Of a stretch of 64,000 nt of DNA, positions 7,537 to 15,095 are shown piece after piece. Source of the stretch: Oscillospiraceae bacterium (lineage in GTDB: Bacteria > Bacillota > Clostridia > Oscillospirales > Oscillospiraceae); NCBI GenBank assembly GCA_902801295.1, contig CADCHN010000006.1:38886-102885 (forward strand). Direction: 5' to 3'. Below the pieces are notes generated by a model, which did no database searches, had not been told where the DNA came from, and worked only from the letters and a program-made list of their open reading frames with translations. Both the position numbers and the translations under genes were made by a program. Every line of letters starts with the position of its first letter. The first letter of the stretch is position 1.

Positions 7537-7737
7537 ATGAAGACAAAGACACTGAAAGCGACCTATGAGGGCTATACGGGTAAAAAGCTCTGGAAGGTCA
7601 CGCACCCCGATTACAAAGAATCGGTGACGGCCTGCGCGCCGGATTCGGCTTCCGCAATCGTCGCAGCTGGCAAGGCGCTGAACACGGAATGGACGGCTTA
7701 TCGCTTTTATGCGTTTGCCGAAGTCTCGCCGGCATAA
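7537..7737 (+). CDS. Small phage hypothetical protein
   Basis: 66 aa, begins MKTKTLKATYEGYTGKKLWK. Pattern of alternating hydrophobic and charged residues suggests a small beta fold. 15 nt after the helicase with an AAGGAGA site. No family recognised. Confidence 0.55.
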   Translation: MKTKTLKATYEGYTGKKLWKVTHPDYKESVTACAPDSASAIVAAGKALNTEWTAYRFYAFAEVSPA

Positions 7738-7747
7738 GGAGGGCAAC

Positions 7748-8041
7748 ATGGAACGAGGAGACAGCTACACGTTCGTCCCGCACGCCCTGCTGATGACCGA
7801 GCCGGGCACCAGCTACATGCCGAAGGACGCCCCGCGGCGCGTCACCGGCACGGCCGAGCGGATCCACGCGGCGCATCACTGGTTCCGCGTCGCCTGGACG
7901 ATGCGCGGCCGCACCTATCACGAGTGCTTCCCGTTGGCGGAGTCCGAATCGGACACGCCGTTTGAGGAGGAGCCTCATAAGCACGGCTATCACAAAACTC
8001 GGCGCAGCAACGGCAGATTCGGCAAAGCCAAATGGAGCTGA
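7748..8041 (+). CDS. Phage hypothetical protein upstream of parA
   Basis: 97 aa. Starts MERGDSYTFVPHALLMTEPG; a compact beta-rich region (HHWFRVAWTMRGRTYHECF) is followed by a basic tail. AAGGAGGG precedes ATG 7748. The codons for SESDTP contain one of the dispersed palindromes (7940-7956), about 105 bp upstream of parA. Function unknown. Confidence 0.6.
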   Translation: MERGDSYTFVPHALLMTEPGTSYMPKDAPRRVTGTAERIHAAHHWFRVAWTMRGRTYHECFPLAESESDTPFEEEPHKHGYHKTRRSNGRFGKAKWS

Positions 8042-8061
8042 AAACATACAAGGAGGAGACC

Positions 8062-8886
8062 ATGAAGACAATCGCAATTTGCAATCTCAAGGGCGGGGTC
8101 GCCAAGACGGTCACGACCGTCAACATCGCGGCGATCCTCGCCCACGACCATGACAAGCGGGTACTTGTCGTGGACGCCGATAGCCAGGCGAATACCACCG
8201 AGTTTTTCGGCGGGGATCCCCAGCACGGGCGCCTGAGCGCGCTGCTGCGGTGGGGCGGAAAGAATCTAAGCCGCAGCGAGCTGTTTTTCCCAAGCGTGCA
8301 GTATTCCAACATCCAGGGCGTGGATCTGATCGCGGCGGACGACAGTCTGATGGATCTCGATCTGAGCAGCCTCAAGAGCGAGGACGTGGACGCGGCGGTG
8401 CTGCGGGACTGCTTTCGCTCGGATGTGATCGCGCAGCTGTATGATTTTTGCCTGATCGACTGTCCGCCGGCCTTTAACGCGGCCTCGGCCGCGGCGCTGC
8501 TGGCCGCCGACAGTGTGCTGATCCCGATCAAGCTGGACGCCTTTTCCCTGCGCGGCATGGCCAACCTGCTGCGGCAGATCAGCAACATGCGCAAGATCAA
8601 CCCGCGGCTGCAGCTGCTCGGCGTGCTGCCGACCATGTGGTACGTAAGTGAAGAGAACATCAAGGCTGAGCGCACGCTGCGCGAAAGCGGCCTCCGCGTG
8701 ATCGGTCGGATCCCGCGCTCGGTGAAGGTGGACGACATGACCTTCCGTCAGCAGCCTCTGATTGTGTCCAGTCCGCGCAGCGAGGCTTGCCGGGCCTATC
8801 GGCGGCTGGCCAAGCGGATTATCGCAGAGGCATCCGGCAGGCAAATTCCGCTGCACGAGCAGATCGGAGGTGACGACAATGGCTGA
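8062..8886 (+). CDS. parA: ParA/Soj-type ATPase
   Basis: 274 aa. The N-terminal deviant Walker A reads LKGGVAKTVTTVN (residues 8-20), where most family members have KGGVGKT. VVDADSQANTTEFF follows, then YDFCLIDCPPAFN as Walker B. Family role: ATP-dependent partner of a ParB-parS complex in DNA segregation. Start ATG 8062 follows AGGAGGAGACC. Overlaps the ParB-like gene by 8 nt. The Gly-to-Ala change in the P-loop is unusual and could alter ATPase activity. Confidence 0.85.
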   Translation: MKTIAICNLKGGVAKTVTTVNIAAILAHDHDKRVLVVDADSQANTTEFFGGDPQHGRLSALLRWGGKNLSRSELFFPSVQYSNIQGVDLIAADDSLMDLDLSSLKSEDVDAAVLRDCFRSDVIAQLYDFCLIDCPPAFNAASAAALLAADSVLIPIKLDAFSLRGMANLLRQISNMRKINPRLQLLGVLPTMWYVSEENIKAERTLRESGLRVIGRIPRSVKVDDMTFRQQPLIVSSPRSEACRAYRRLAKRIIAEASGRQIPLHEQIGGDDNG

Positions 8887-10684
8887 GGCAAACGGCTTTG
8901 ATCTGAGCGCGGTGCTCGGAGATCTGAGCAAGCTCAGCACCGGCAGCGGTCAGATGCAGATCATGTATATCCCCTACGACCAGATCCGCCCCGATGTTGC
9001 CAACGGCTACAGCATGGACGGCATCGAGGAGCTGGCCGGCAACATTGAGACCATCGGCCTCCTGGATCCGCTGGTCGTCCGCCCGGAGGCCTTCGACCGC
9101 TATATGCTCGTCAGCGGCCACCGGCGCCATGCAGCCATCGGGAAGATCATCCAGGACGGATCTCAGATGTTCGCCGACGGCGTCCCCTGCATCGTCAAGG
9201 CCGACGAAGTCGGTCAGGATCCGGAGGTCGTCGGACTGCTGCACGAGCTGCGCCTGCTGCTGGCCAACACCGACAACCGCAGCAAAACCAGCGCGGACCA
9301 GAACCGCGAGGCCGAGGGCACCGAACGCATCGTGGCGCGGCTGGCCGAGCTCGGTTACCCCTTCCCCGGCCGCCGGCGCGACTGGGTGTCCCAGCTCTGC
9401 GGCATGAGCAAATCCAAGCTCGCCCGCCTCAAAGTGATCCGGGACAATCTGGAGCCGAGTATCAAAAAGGGTTACTACGACAAGGGCAAGCTCAAAGAGG
9501 ACGCCGCCTACAAGCTGGCGCAGCTTCCGCCGGAGGTGCAGCGGCGCACGGTCGACTGGCTCCGGGCCGTGCGGAACGCGAAGCCTGAATACTGGTATGC
9601 CAGCACGATCGAGGATTACGGCAAGGACGTCCTCCGCTTTGATGAGTACACCTGTCCCAAGAAGTTCGGCGGCGGTCCCTGCAGCAACAAGCAGAACCTG
9701 CAGGACAAAGTGTGGGCTGGCTCTTATCGGGCCTATTGCCATTGCGCTTACGGCAAGAAATGCTGCGCCGACTGCGATCAGCTGTCGAGCTGCACCAAGG
9801 TGTGCGAAAAACTGAAGCCGAAGCAGCAGGAGCTGAAGGCTAAGCTGCGCGCCGAAAGGAAACAGGAAGCTGCAGAAAAGCAGGCACGAGAAGCGCCTCG
9901 CGTCCAGCGGGTCCGGGATATCTGGAAGCGCTTCGGCGATGCGCTGCGCTGGGCAAAAATGAAAGACGAAGATCTCCGCAAAAAGACCGGTCACAAGATG
10001 TATCAGTTCGACAAGGCGGAGGTCAAATCACTGGAGGCCGGCGAGTATGCGCCGAAGCTAAAGGCGGATGCCTGTCTGCCGTTTTACAACTCATGCTACC
10101 TGCGCGAGGTTGAGATCTACCTGTCGATCGCCGACACTCTCGGCTGCAGCCTGGATTATCTTTTCCTCCGCACCGACGTGCCGGAGATCAACCGCGGCGA
10201 GGCGGCAGCGGCGCCGGCCAAGGTTACGCTGGACCGCCTCGGCTGGGTGACCGGCGAAGCACCCGACGGTGCGAAGTGTTGGGCCAAGTTTATGGACGAG
10301 GAGACGACCTCGGACTTTTCGATGCTCGCCACCTGGGACGCCGAGGATGGCGTCTGGTATGCCGGCGACCGCAAGAGCGCGCTGAGCACGATCGATCAGA
10401 AGTGCATCGGCTGGTGGCCGATCCCGGAAGACAGCATGCCGGATCTTGCCGACGGGCCGCAGCCGGCAGCCCCGGCCGAACCCGGGTCGCTCAGATGGTT
10501 CACCGGCGACCCGTATGCGCCTGGCCTGTGCGCTGTGCGATTCAAGGTCAGCAAAACAGCGCCCGGTGAGCTGAGCGTCTTTGCCCGCTGGGACGGCGTC
10601 CAGTGGCGCGCCGAAAAAAGCAACAAGCCGATCGAGGGCATGATCGCCATCGGCTGGTATCCCATTCCGGAGGTGAAGAGATGA
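8879..10684 (+). CDS. ParB-like protein with Cys-rich, HTH-like and tandem C-terminal domains
   Basis: 601 aa, far longer than an ordinary ParB. Residues 20-115 are a ParB/Srx nuclease-like domain (IPYDQIRPDVANGYSMDGI, LVVRPE, SGHRRHAA). Residues 120-215 hold the ParB helix-turn-helix (VSQLCGMSKSKLARLKVIRD). A cysteine cluster at about 260-310 suggests metal binding. Residues 395-440 look like the end of an XRE domain (IADTLGCSLDYLFLRTD). The C-terminus holds two related modules, each running from a W[VF]TGE/D start to a GW[WY]PIPE end, similar in outline to DUF551. Partner of ParA; its palindromic target may be the dispersed 17-bp sites. The XRE-like part could mean it also regulates transcription. 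Confidence 0.8.
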   Translation: MAEANGFDLSAVLGDLSKLSTGSGQMQIMYIPYDQIRPDVANGYSMDGIEELAGNIETIGLLDPLVVRPEAFDRYMLVSGHRRHAAIGKIIQDGSQMFADGVPCIVKADEVGQDPEVVGLLHELRLLLANTDNRSKTSADQNREAEGTERIVARLAELGYPFPGRRRDWVSQLCGMSKSKLARLKVIRDNLEPSIKKGYYDKGKLKEDAAYKLAQLPPEVQRRTVDWLRAVRNAKPEYWYASTIEDYGKDVLRFDEYTCPKKFGGGPCSNKQNLQDKVWAGSYRAYCHCAYGKKCCADCDQLSSCTKVCEKLKPKQQELKAKLRAERKQEAAEKQAREAPRVQRVRDIWKRFGDALRWAKMKDEDLRKKTGHKMYQFDKAEVKSLEAGEYAPKLKADACLPFYNSCYLREVEIYLSIADTLGCSLDYLFLRTDVPEINRGEAAAAPAKVTLDRLGWVTGEAPDGAKCWAKFMDEETTSDFSMLATWDAEDGVWYAGDRKSALSTIDQKCIGWWPIPEDSMPDLADGPQPAAPAEPGSLRWFTGDPYAPGLCAVRFKVSKTAPGELSVFARWDGVQWRAEKSNKPIEGMIAIGWYPIPEVKR

Positions 10685-10947
10685 GCAGTTACACGGAACG
10701 AATTGTGATGGCCGGACCCCGGCATTATCACGAGATCCTGCAAGAAGCCATGACAGACCTTAGCAAAAAGCTGAACGATTTCCTTGAAGGCACCTTTGAA
10801 ATCGACATCCCCCTTTATGCAGCAGCTTTTCACATAACCGCCGAGGCTTTGTGCGCCCAACTCGATGAGCGAGGGCTGGAAGCATACAACAGCGTGCTGC
10901 GTCTAACTGCCGCAGTTATAACACCGAAAGAGGAGGATGGCCCATGA
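10681..10947 (+). CDS. Small phage hypothetical protein
   Basis: 88 aa, ATG 10681 overlaps the ParB stop. All-helical appearance (YHEILQEAMTDLSKKLNDFL). No family recognised. Lower GC than flanking genes. Confidence 0.6.
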   Translation: MSSYTERIVMAGPRHYHEILQEAMTDLSKKLNDFLEGTFEIDIPLYAAAFHITAEALCAQLDERGLEAYNSVLRLTAAVITPKEEDGP

Positions 10948-11144
10948 AGATCTATCGCTTCAAGAACGGCGACCGCTGCCCTTGCTGCGGGCAGGAGATC
11001 CATGGCAAGACGCCGGACGAGCTCGCGGAGTTCAGCCTCACCGTCTATGCGATCGGGCGCCAGCTCGGCCTCGCCGACTGGATCCTCCGCCCGGAGGCTG
11101 ACGCCATTGAGATCAGCACGGAAGATCTGGAGGCGGCGCTATGA
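10944..11144 (+). CDS. Small CPCC zinc-finger-like phage protein
   Basis: 66 aa, ATGA-coupled. The N-terminal DRCPCCGQEI carries a CxxC knuckle with a third cysteine; the rest is helical with ADWILRPEADAIEI. Function unknown. Confidence 0.55.
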   Translation: MKIYRFKNGDRCPCCGQEIHGKTPDELAEFSLTVYAIGRQLGLADWILRPEADAIEISTEDLEAAL

Positions 11145-11416
11145 CGCGAAAACGCCTGGTCAAGCTCATCATGGGCTGCGGCTACAGCCGGAACGCCGCG
11201 CAGCTGCTTGCAGACAGCGCCAGAGGCTATCCGAGCTATGCTGAATACTGGCGTCGTCAGTCCTTGAAGTTCAGTTTTCACAAGGCCACACTCCCCGCAG
11301 CACGGGCGCTGAGTCAAATGGCGAAAGCCCTGAAGGCCATCGACTGGGACGCTTGTGCAGCCGCCACCCGCCAACTTATAAACGCCTTAAAAGGATCGGA
11401 GGAATCAACATCATGA
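11141..11416 (+). CDS. Small phage protein, paralogue of the protein at 12227
   Basis: 91 aa. The opening RKRLVKLIMGCGYSRNAA, followed by PSYAEYW, matches the C-terminal part of the 12227 protein (RKRFVKWLMALGVPRDYA, then GSYAAAW). This identifies a shared 35-residue helical module with pattern RKRxVKxxMxxGxxRxxA. Coupled to both neighbours by 4-nt overlaps. Confidence 0.55.
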   Translation: MTRKRLVKLIMGCGYSRNAAQLLADSARGYPSYAEYWRRQSLKFSFHKATLPAARALSQMAKALKAIDWDACAAATRQLINALKGSEESTS

Positions 11417-11574
11417 CCATTGCATTTGAAATCACGCTGATCATCGTTATGCTCGCCTGCGTGCTCTTTCTCTTCGGGGACACGCAGCACAGAATCCGGA
11501 TCGAGTACGCGATCATTTTCACAGCGGCTGCCGCCGCCATGCTGGCGCTGCTCCTGGCGCCGCAGCTGCTATGA
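11413..11574 (+). CDS. 53-aa double-membrane-span phage peptide
   Basis: Two hydrophobic stretches (FEITLIIVMLACVLFLF and YAIIFTAAAAAMLALLLA) separated by a charged loop (GDTQHRIRIE). ATG 11413 overlaps the upstream stop; the downstream gene overlaps its TGA. Could be a superinfection or membrane-associated peptide; function unknown. Confidence 0.55.
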   Translation: MTIAFEITLIIVMLACVLFLFGDTQHRIRIEYAIIFTAAAAAMLALLLAPQLL

Positions 11575-11741
11575 ACCGCCGCGCAAGAAAGGCCCTGGCC
11601 GGGCGCATCCGATTTGTCGGGTGCGCCCGCTGCGGCGAGACGGACAAGCCACTGCGCAAGGTCGGCGACAAATACTACTGCCCGGCCCACGTGCCCGAAT
11701 CGGACACACCATCAGAGAAAGGAGATCCTCAGCATGATTAA
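11571..11741 (+). CDS. 56-aa zinc-knuckle phage peptide
   Basis: Begins MNRRARKALAGRIRFVG, followed by CARC and, 16 residues later, CPAH: a CxxC...CxxH zinc-knuckle pattern. ATG 11571 overlaps the previous TGA (ATGA) and its TAA overlaps the next ATG, so it fills the gap in an otherwise fully coupled operon. The segment for HVPESDTP carries a dispersed palindrome (11691-11707). Confidence 0.55.
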   Translation: MNRRARKALAGRIRFVGCARCGETDKPLRKVGDKYYCPAHVPESDTPSEKGDPQHD

Positions 11742-12237
11742 ACTCGGGGATGCTTATTTTGACCCCGCGGCGATCGAGGCGATCTATCCTGATCCCGTCG
11801 TATTTCCAGACAGCCCTCCCTGCGACTATATTGTCTCCATGGACAGCGGATGCAGTGCCAACATCAAAATCAACGAAGACGAGCTTGAGGCCGCGCTGAT
11901 CAACGCCGGGCTGCTTCCGCTTCCCGATGCGGATGAGCCCGAAGGGATCCCGCTGACGGAGGCGCAGCGCCATGAGCTGGCCGGCCTCTACCGCGCCGGC
12001 TATCTGTACATGGCCAAGGATATCAACGGCTGCAGCTATGCTTATATCGACGTGCCGGAGAAACACGGCGCGTATTGGGACAGCCACGACAACGGCAAGC
12101 CGCAGCGTCTGACCGAGGACTATGACTTCCTCGCCTATGAGGATGAGCATCCGGCTTTCATTCCCACGGTGCTGGGCGCTCCGGTTCCGCCGGCGCCGCT
12201 GTTTACTTCTGATTCGGAGGTGCAGGATGGGGACTGA
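11734..12237 (+). CDS. Phage hypothetical protein
   Basis: 167 aa. Start ATG 11734 follows GAAAGGAGATCCTC. The N-terminus resembles short phage proteins that begin with I-K-L-G-D-x-Y-F-D-x-A-x-I-x-A-I-Y-P. The remaining sequence (MAKDINGCSYAYIDVPEK, YDFLAYEDEHPAF) matches no family I recognise. Confidence 0.55.
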   Translation: MIKLGDAYFDPAAIEAIYPDPVVFPDSPPCDYIVSMDSGCSANIKINEDELEAALINAGLLPLPDADEPEGIPLTEAQRHELAGLYRAGYLYMAKDINGCSYAYIDVPEKHGAYWDSHDNGKPQRLTEDYDFLAYEDEHPAFIPTVLGAPVPPAPLFTSDSEVQDGD

Positions 12238-12622
12238 CAACGAAGAGAAGGCCATTTTTTGCAAGACTGCAGACGGAGAGCTCGTCCCATTCGACACGAT
12301 CCCCTACGTAGGACTCGACGAGGCCGATCCGGACGGCGATCGGTGCAATTTCGACTGTTCTTCTTTTTCCGTTACCGTCATGGTGGCCCAGGACAGTGAG
12401 CTTGCTGGACGGCTGGCCATGCTCCGACGGCTGCTTATGCTGGAGCCTCTGCCCCGGAAGCTGAGCAGGAAGCGCTTTGTCAAATGGCTCATGGCGCTGG
12501 GCGTTCCGCGGGATTATGCCGCGGCAGCAGCGGCAGCCGGCGCAAGAGACTGCGGCAGCTATGCAGCAGCCTGGGCCGACCTCGTAAACAACTACAGCAC
12601 GGAGGCTGGGCACTGTGAGTAA
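12227..12622 (+). CDS. Phage hypothetical protein with RKRFVKWLM module
   Basis: 131 aa. The N-terminal 60 residues have a beta pattern (FDCSSFSVTVMV). Residues 80-125 are the RKRxVKxxMxxGxxRxxA helical module shared with the protein at 11141. Start overlaps the previous gene by 11 nt with GGAGGTGCAG upstream. Confidence 0.55.
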   Translation: MGTDNEEKAIFCKTADGELVPFDTIPYVGLDEADPDGDRCNFDCSSFSVTVMVAQDSELAGRLAMLRRLLMLEPLPRKLSRKRFVKWLMALGVPRDYAAAAAAAGARDCGSYAAAWADLVNNYSTEAGHCE

Positions 12623-12917
12623 ATATCGCAACTGTCCCAACTGCGCGGCGCCGTATGACGTGGAGCTGAACAAGTGCCCCTACTGCGGCACCTCGTATTT
12701 CGACCTGGCTGCCGTGCAGCTGATGGGCGAGCCGGTTTTCCTCAAGATCAAGCTCATGGTCGGCGGACGGCCTGTCGTGCAGACAGTCAAGGCGTCCCTC
12801 GTAAGCGTCTCCGAGGAATACGGTTGCGATGAGGTCATCCAAACGATTCTGGACTTCGACCTTCATCCGATGCGCCTTCCGGATGGAAAGGTCACGTTAA
12901 CTTTCATCAACGAATAA
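12615..12917 (+). CDS. Zinc-ribbon phage protein
   Basis: 100 aa with an N-terminal double CxxC zinc ribbon (YRNCPNCAAPYD, then NKCPYCGTSYFD). The C-terminal half is beta-strand-like (EPVFLKIKLMVGGRPVVQTV). Starts at GTG overlapping the upstream stop. Last gene before the Rep-like gene. Confidence 0.6.
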   Translation: MSKYRNCPNCAAPYDVELNKCPYCGTSYFDLAAVQLMGEPVFLKIKLMVGGRPVVQTVKASLVSVSEEYGCDEVIQTILDFDLHPMRLPDGKVTLTFINE

Positions 12918-12943
12918 CACCCGGACGGATGCGTTAAGCGCTG

Positions 12944-12978
12944 CGGTCTGATATCACTGACAAGGAGATCAGACCGTG
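12944..12978 (+). promoter_or_regulatory. Hairpin enclosing the rep-like gene's RBS and start
   Basis: CGGTCTGAT (12944-12952) pairs perfectly with ATCAGACCG (12968-12976). The AAGGAG ribosome binding site lies in the loop and the first base of the GTG start lies in the stem, so the fold could control translation of the Rep-like protein. Confidence 0.5.
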
Positions 12979-13737
12979 GCAAAGAACAAAATGAAAAAGA
13001 TCATCCATGCGGGAGCGCTCGTCATCGAGGCGGTGTACCCCCGCATGGATCGGCGGGACAGCGAGCGCGCCCGCGCGGCCAAGCGAAAGGCCAGCACTGA
13101 GGCGCAGAAGCGGATGAACCAGATCTACAGCTGGCAAAAGCTTGAGCTGATGCTCGCCGCAAACTTCCGCCCCGGGGACCTCGTCGTGACGCTGACCTAT
13201 GACGACGCCCACCTGCCGGAGAGCCGCAAGGCCTCCGAGCTGCGCCTCAAATACTTCCGGCAGCAGCTGGCCGCCCACCGGCTCATGACCGGCCAGGGCC
13301 TCGTGATGATCTGGAATACGGAGCACAAACACGGCGACGGCCGCTGGCACCATCACACGGTGCTCAACGCCACCGGCGACGACTACGATCTGATCCGAAG
13401 GCTCTGGATCTACGGCAGCGATATTGAGATCAAGCCGCTGCGCGTGGACAAGGAGAAGAACTACGAGACCCTCGCACGGTACATGTGCAAGGAAGAGGGC
13501 GAACGCCTCGGGCAGCGCAAGTGGAGCTACACCCGCAACGCCCGAAAGCCCGAGGTCGAGACCTTCCGCGTGGAGGAGGACACCACCGTGCAGGTCCCGA
13601 AGGGCGCGACGGAGATCTCCGTCTTCAGCGACAGCAACCAGTACGGCAGCGCCCGCGTCATCAAGTACCTGGCGCCGGGCTGGCAGAAGCGCCCGACGGT
13701 GCGCGCCAAACGGCGGCGCCGGAAGGCCAGGGCCTGA
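12976..13737 (+). CDS. Phage HUH-type Rep-like protein
   Basis: 253 aa, GTG start. Resembles the replication-associated proteins of small DNA phages and plasmids. Visible: LVVTLTYDD (motif 1), the His cluster GRWHHHTVLN about 37 residues later (HUH motif), and YETLARYMCKEE with a candidate catalytic tyrosine. These are the elements of an HUH endonuclease that nicks single-stranded DNA and links to it through Tyr. A basic tail (RAKRRRRKARA) suits DNA binding. It sits between the early small-gene cluster and the packaging genes. Its role in a phage that already has a DnaB-type system is unclear; an old capture from a rolling-circle element is one option. Confidence 0.65.
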   Translation: MAKNKMKKIIHAGALVIEAVYPRMDRRDSERARAAKRKASTEAQKRMNQIYSWQKLELMLAANFRPGDLVVTLTYDDAHLPESRKASELRLKYFRQQLAAHRLMTGQGLVMIWNTEHKHGDGRWHHHTVLNATGDDYDLIRRLWIYGSDIEIKPLRVDKEKNYETLARYMCKEEGERLGQRKWSYTRNARKPEVETFRVEEDTTVQVPKGATEISVFSDSNQYGSARVIKYLAPGWQKRPTVRAKRRRRKARA

Positions 13738-13803
13738 TCCTTTTTATTTAATTTTTCAGCCTTGGAAAATATATTATTCTTAGGATAAAAGGAGGAAAAA
13801 GCA
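13738..13803 (+). promoter_or_regulatory. AT-rich gap, possible late promoter
   Basis: 66 bp that is sharply AT-rich against the surrounding high GC, with TTGGAA at about 13762 and TATTAT-like hexamers downstream, ending in AAAGGAGG for the next gene. It is the only such gap before the packaging genes, so a late promoter is plausible. No single hexamer pair is convincing. Confidence 0.3.
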
Positions 13804-14007
13804 TTGATTCCCAAAGGAAAATGTGGTAAGATGTTGACAGTCGAGGACGGGTTCCTGATCTGCCCCCACTGCGGACACAAGGTCAAGAGGATCACTCCTG
13901 ACGAGTCCGCCGACCGCGTGCTTGTGTACTGCAAGGCGCGGGAGTGCAAGCGAGAATTTTATATCACGATTACCGAGGGCCGGTGCTTTGAGAGCCGGGG
14001 CCAATGA
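13804..14007 (+). CDS. Cysteine-rich KTR-type protein
   Basis: 67 aa. CGKM..., LICPHCGHKVKRI and YCKARECKREF match the cysteine-rich KTR family (a small zinc ribbon of Firmicutes phages, distantly like the Mu Com regulator). The start is a TTG at 13804 right after AAAGGAGGAAAAAGCA; no ATG lies upstream in frame. Its final codons (FESRGQ) are the left arm of a terminator-like hairpin. Confidence 0.7.
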   Translation: MIPKGKCGKMLTVEDGFLICPHCGHKVKRITPDESADRVLVYCKARECKREFYITITEGRCFESRGQ

Positions 14008-14052
14008 CCAACGCAGAGACATGCGAAATGGTTGTTGGCCCCGGCTCTTTTT
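13991..14052 (+). terminator. Hairpin overlapping the end of the KTR gene
   Basis: AGAGCCGGGGCCAA (13991-14004) pairs with TTGGCCCCGGCTCT (14035-14048), followed by TTTTT. The stem covers the last codons of the KTR gene. The same sequence block recurs at 21056-21116, so this is one of two related elements. It probably acts as a terminator or attenuator ahead of the packaging genes. Confidence 0.7.
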
Positions 14053-14085
14053 GCGTTTTCGGCTGATCCATGGAGGTGATAGCCC

Positions 14086-14460
14086 ATGGCGTTGAAACCG
14101 CTTCGCCCATGCCGGCACCCGGGATGCCAGGTGCTCACGCGCGAGGGATGGTGCCCCAAGCACCGGCCGCAGCATAAGCGGCGCATCAGCGTGGCGTGGC
14201 ACAGATGGTATCTGCTGCCGCTCTGGACGGACAAGCTGAGGCCCGAGCAGCTGCTGCGCGAGCCCTTCTGCAGGGAGTGCGCCAAGTCAGGCGTCCGCAC
14301 CTATGCCGCCGTCGTCGACCACATCCGTCCCTTCCGGGGGGACTGGACGCTGTTCACCGACCCAGGCAATCTGCAGAGCCTGTGCAAGAGCTGCCACGAC
14401 CGAAAGACCGCGCTGGAACAGGCACAGGACCGCCGGGAATCGGACAAATATCGCCGCTGA
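14086..14460 (+). CDS. HNH endonuclease of the packaging module
   Basis: 124 aa. Cys-His motif near the N-terminus (CRHPGC, CPKH) and the HNH core VVDHIRPFRGDW followed by NLQSLCKSCHDRKT. In HK97-type phages an HNH nuclease adjacent to terminase assists cos cleavage and packaging. TGGAGGTGATAGCCC precedes the ATG. The next gene is TerS, as expected. Confidence 0.88.
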   Translation: MALKPLRPCRHPGCQVLTREGWCPKHRPQHKRRISVAWHRWYLLPLWTDKLRPEQLLREPFCRECAKSGVRTYAAVVDHIRPFRGDWTLFTDPGNLQSLCKSCHDRKTALEQAQDRRESDKYRR

Positions 14461-14648
14461 TTTTCACCGCAGCCTACGTAGCGCGCAGCGGGCGCGCCCT
14501 GGCATCCTGCGCACGATGCGAGGCCGCGCGGGCGCGGCCCCTTCGGGGCCAGACCCCTCCCCCCGGGGCTTTAAAGTTTCGGGGCTTCCCCCTGGATACC
14601 CCGTGTCCCATCAAACGTGCAGAAATTTCCCCGATCGAGGTGAGAAAA
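14461..14648 (+). other. Packaging-region gap, candidate cos site
   Basis: 188 bp between HNH and TerS with no gene. It holds GC-rich inverted repeats: GGCCCCTTCGGGGCC at 14535-14549 and a CCCCTCCCCCCGGGG block around 14553-14568, then TTTAAAGTTTCGGGGC. Cohesive ends in HNH-type phages lie near these genes, so this is a reasonable place for cos. Only the position and repeats support it. Confidence 0.35.
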
Positions 14649-15095
14649 ATGCCGACCCCGCCGAAAACGACGGCCAACATGGCCAAGCACCTGACGCAGC
14701 AAGAGCTCGAAGTGCGCGCCCAGGCCGAGACCGACTTCCTGCCGACCAGGACGCCGGCGCCGCCGAAGGGCTTCACCGTCAAGAGCGCCGAGCGCAGGAT
14801 CTGGGATCGCATCATCCAGGACATGGAGGGCTACAAGATCCTCGACCGCCTGGACACCGATGTGCTGGAGATCTACTGCAGGCAGCTCGTGCGTTTGCAG
14901 ATGCTGCGTGGGTATCTACGCAATCAGCGCGACGGAAAGAGCATCCTCGAACTCAGCAAAGAGATTCGCGGTTTGGAAGGCGCTATCCTCAGCTACGCCA
15001 CCAAGCTCGGCCTGACGCCGGAGAGTCGGGCACGCCTGGCGCTCAATGCCGTTGAGGCGCCCGACGAGGACCCGGACGGAGATATGTTCGCATGA
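14649..15095 (+). CDS. terS: Terminase small subunit, P27 family
   Basis: 148 aa, usual length. P27-family features: a central RIWDRIIQDMEGYKILDRLD segment and a C-terminal helical pair ending KLGLTPESRARL, which is the family's signature end. Binds the packaging start site and recruits the large subunit. Start ATG 14649, after GAGGTGAGAAAA. Confidence 0.88.
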   Translation: MPTPPKTTANMAKHLTQQELEVRAQAETDFLPTRTPAPPKGFTVKSAERRIWDRIIQDMEGYKILDRLDTDVLEIYCRQLVRLQMLRGYLRNQRDGKSILELSKEIRGLEGAILSYATKLGLTPESRARLALNAVEAPDEDPDGDMFA

